DNA from: a bacterium
Lineage (GTDB): Bacteria > Patescibacteriota > Minisyncoccia > Phycocordibacterales > 2-02-FULL-43-11
Reading direction: 5' to 3'
NCBI GenBank assembly: GCA_021814895.1
Contig: JAKAHN010000050.1
Span: 1 to 5,902 of the forward strand
Length of the DNA stretch: 5,902 nucleotides
The notes beneath the pieces were generated by a model that saw only the letters and a program-made list of their open reading frames with translations, was not told where the DNA came from and ran no database searches. Position numbers and translations under genes: made by a program. This document shows positions 5,514-5,902 of this stretch, one piece after another. Position 1 is the stretch's first letter. Every line of letters begins with the position of its first letter.

Positions 5514-5902
5514 ATGAAGGATAGTACAAAAAAAATGTTAAAAAAGATTTTTCCGCTAGGGTTTCTGATTTTCATGCATCGTTTACATGGAAGCGTGGCC
5601 AATAAATTTCGTTATCCGGTACTTTTAAAAAATTGGCGGGAATTTAAGCAGTCAGCCCTGGAAAAAAACGATCAAAGGTTTATTTTAACGCCAAAAAATT
5701 TCTCGCCGATTTTACACGAAATGGCAAATCTGCAATATTTTGATCGGCATTATGTTTATCATCCGGCCTGGGCCGCCAGAAAAGTTAAGCAGATCCAACC
5801 GGAATTTCATGTCGATATCAGCTCGACCTTGCATTTTTGTTCGATCGTTTCGGCCTTTATTCCCGTTAAATTTTACGATTATCGCCCCGCCGATCTACGA
5901 TT
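5514..5902 (+). CDS. DUF268-like protein, N-terminal part (runs off the window)
   Basis: An open frame from ATG 5514 to the right edge gives 129 complete codons without a stop. The product starts MKDSTKKMLKKIFPLGFL, a basic N-terminus with a short hydrophobic patch (about 12-21) that is too short for a sure membrane helix. FDRHYVYHPAWAARKVKQI (76-94), then PEFHVDISSTLHFC (96-109) and VKFYDYRPADL (118-128) resemble, as I recall them, the conserved blocks of bacterial DUF268 proteins, which occur in polysaccharide loci. The HVDISS stretch recalls motif I of class I SAM methyltransferases but lacks its glycines, so methyl transfer is only a guess. AGAG (5507-5510), three bases before ATG, is a poor ribosome-binding site; the ATG at 5535 is an alternative start. 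Codon use and the upstream promoter support a real gene. The C-terminus is missing. Confidence 0.75.
   Translation, partial: MKDSTKKMLKKIFPLGFLIFMHRLHGSVANKFRYPVLLKNWREFKQSALEKNDQRFILTPKNFSPILHEMANLQYFDRHYVYHPAWAARKVKQIQPEFHVDISSTLHFCSIVSAFIPVKFYDYRPADLR

Noticed and set aside
5437..5629. A 12-bp direct repeat GGTACTTTTAAA at 5437-5448 and 5618-5629
   Set aside because: The second copy is ordinary coding sequence (VLLK), the copies have no further flanking identity, and AT-rich 12-mers can recur by chance.
1..5902. CRISPR arrays, tRNA or rRNA genes, insertion sequences and attachment sites
   Set aside because: No regularly spaced repeats, cloverleaf-like segments, transposase motifs or long terminal inverted repeats were seen on either strand.

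Overview
The window is a 5.9 kb slice of a bacterial surface-polysaccharide (O-antigen or capsule-type) locus. It is AT-rich with Lys/Asn/Ile-rich proteins and genes packed 1-10 bp apart. TGA is used as a stop (1419-1421 and 4299-4301), so a code that reads TGA as an amino acid is excluded. Shine-Dalgarno motifs are weak or absent. Together these features would fit an uncultivated low-GC lineage such as Patescibacteria, but that placement is inference and the sequence contains no taxonomic marker.

Layout. Positions 2-124 (+) are the last 40 codons of an unidentified membrane protein. One base after its stop, 126-1421 (+) encodes a polytopic flippase of the Wzx/polysaccharide-transport type. 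Facing it is a four-gene minus-strand cassette, read from 5228 down to 1442: an extended SDR epimerase/dehydratase (4299-5228), a GDP-L-fucose-synthase-like SDR (3352-4302), a DegT/DnrJ/EryC1/StrS sugar aminotransferase (2210-3343) and a short atypical SDR with YxxxR in place of YxxxK (1442-2206). A 285 bp gap (5229-5513) carries two well-formed back-to-back sigma70-type promoters. The rightward one serves a gene starting at 5514 that runs off the window; its product resembles DUF268 proteins.

How the genes fit together. The minus-strand cassette looks like a complete transcription unit, with a TTGACA-17-TATACT promoter at 5365-5337 and a perfect 9-bp hairpin plus T-run terminator at 1428-1401. 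Its products are cytosolic nucleotide-sugar enzymes: one PLP transaminase that would aminate a keto-sugar nucleotide, and three Rossmann-fold epimerase/reductase-type enzymes. The flippase would move the finished lipid-linked oligosaccharide across the membrane. No 4,6-dehydratase, glycosyltransferase or identifiable polymerase is seen, so the pathway is only partly inside the window and the sugar cannot be named.

No wholly new system is evident. The most notable points are the interlocked convergent terminators at 1401-1460, the catalytic-Lys-to-Arg SDR, the GDP-fucose-synthase active site without its usual dehydratase partner, and the compact divergent promoter region.
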